This document shows, piece after piece, positions 13,844 to 14,331 of a stretch of 14,331 nt of DNA. Position 1 is the first letter of the stretch; each line of letters opens with the position of its first letter. The notes under the pieces were generated by a model that saw nothing but the letters and a program-made list of their open reading frames with translations, did no database searches and was not told where the DNA came from. The stretch lies in assembly GCA_036741535.1 (NCBI GenBank), contig DAINSB010000045.1:1-14331 (forward strand), in the 5' to 3' direction. The DNA is from Thermocaproicibacter sp036741535 (lineage in GTDB: Bacteria > Bacillota > Clostridia > Oscillospirales > Acutalibacteraceae). A program made the position numbers and the translations under genes.

Positions 13844-14331
13844 TCACAGGCGTTTCTTCACGTCGAAAGTGCCTTCCATCACCAGCCAGTTCTGCGGGAA
13901 AAACACATTGACCGTCCAGTAGCTGACGCCGGCCAGCCCGTAGCGGTGGGCAAGCTCCAGTTTGGCGCGGATGCTGCGCGCGTCCTCGAACCACACCTCA
14001 TGCTGCCTGCCGTCCGAATCGTAGTAATTGAAATACGGGGACTGCGCCGTTTCATCGAACATAATCTGCGCACCGACGCGGGCGGCGAGGTCGACCGCGC
14101 CGACGTTGGAAAGGGAGCGTGCCGCAGTTCCCTGCACAAACGGGAGCGTCCAGTCGTAGCCGTAGTTCGGAATCCCCATCAGGATCTTTTCGGGCGGGAT
14201 GGCGGTCACCGCATAGTCAAGCACCTGCTGCACAAGATTCAGCGGCGCGACGGCTCTGGCCGGCCCGAAGGTATAACCCCATTCGTAGGTCATCAGGATC
14301 ACGCGGTCGGCCAGCTCGCCGTGGACGGGGT
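13844..14331 (-). CDS. GH18 family spore-cortex-type hydrolase (SleL/YaaH-like), C-terminal fragment
   Basis: The frame is open from the right edge of the window to a stop at 13844-13846 and gives about 162 C-terminal residues of a glycoside hydrolase family 18 domain. Visible family segments are ADRVILMTYEWGYTFGPARAVAP, then KILMGIPNYGYDWTLPFV, QIMFDETAQSPYFNYYD, HEVWFEDARSIRAKLELAHRYGLAGVSYWTVN and a short C-terminal tail. This order is typical of SleL/YaaH N-acetylglucosaminidases that act on spore cortex during germination. The catalytic DxxDxDxE motif and any LysM domains would be N-terminal and lie beyond the window. The gene is the main sign that the organism forms spores. A vegetative GH18 enzyme with the same fold is the alternative. 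Confidence 0.88.
   Translation of the reverse strand, partial: PVHGELADRVILMTYEWGYTFGPARAVAPLNLVQQVLDYAVTAIPPEKILMGIPNYGYDWTLPFVQGTAARSLSNVGAVDLAARVGAQIMFDETAQSPYFNYYDSDGRQHEVWFEDARSIRAKLELAHRYGLAGVSYWTVNVFFPQNWLVMEGTFDVKKRL

Noticed and set aside
1..14331. CRISPR arrays, tRNA or rRNA genes, insertion sequences, attachment sites
   Set aside because: No regularly spaced direct repeats, tRNA-like cloverleaf, transposase or integrase was seen on reading both strands.

Overview
The window is GC-rich bacterial DNA with strong AGGAGG-type ribosome binding sites, consensus sigma-A promoters and frequent TTG starts. One edge carries the tail of a GH18 spore-cortex-type hydrolase, and there is also a DppA-type D-aminopeptidase. 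Together these suggest a spore-forming Firmicute, most likely a high-GC Clostridia member (Oscillospirales-like). The lineage is inferred; the gene families are read from the sequence.

Layout from left to right: the 3' end of clpB (1-330); a gap of about 350 bp with a long hairpin; a MarR regulator and an MFS exporter in one operon (682-2371) under a consensus promoter whose -10 box lies inside a perfect palindrome; a bidirectional terminator; and a three-gene minus-strand operon (7571 down to 2468). That operon encodes a TerB_N/TerB_C protein, a DUF2791-type P-loop ATPase and an Lhr-like DEAD/DEVH helicase. This trio matches the antiphage system known as Shango (SngA, SngB, SngC). The genes overlap by 14 and 4 nt, but the helicase is broken by a frame change at a GGGG tract near 4019-4022, just after helicase motif III.

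Divergent from the defence operon is an HD-GYP c-di-GMP phosphodiesterase-like gene (7861-8928). It meets, tail to tail with an 11-nt overlap, a minus-strand pair encoding an S66 LD-carboxypeptidase and a PuuD-like class I amidotransferase/hydrolase. A DppA-type M55 D-aminopeptidase is transcribed divergently from that pair. The three hydrolases look like a small module for breaking down cell-wall or D-amino-acid peptides.

The right part holds a two-gene zinc/manganese-type ABC transporter (ATPase and permease, no substrate-binding protein in view). Its promoter contains a palindrome that could be a Fur/Zur-type operator. A short HPr-like protein lacking the catalytic histidine follows on the minus strand, and then the C-terminal part of a GH18 SleL/YaaH-type hydrolase that runs off the window. 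The most interesting items are the interrupted Shango-like operon, the MarR palindrome with an apparently leaderless start, a terminator-like hairpin in the dppA leader, and the HPr-like orphan with two palindromes at its promoter.
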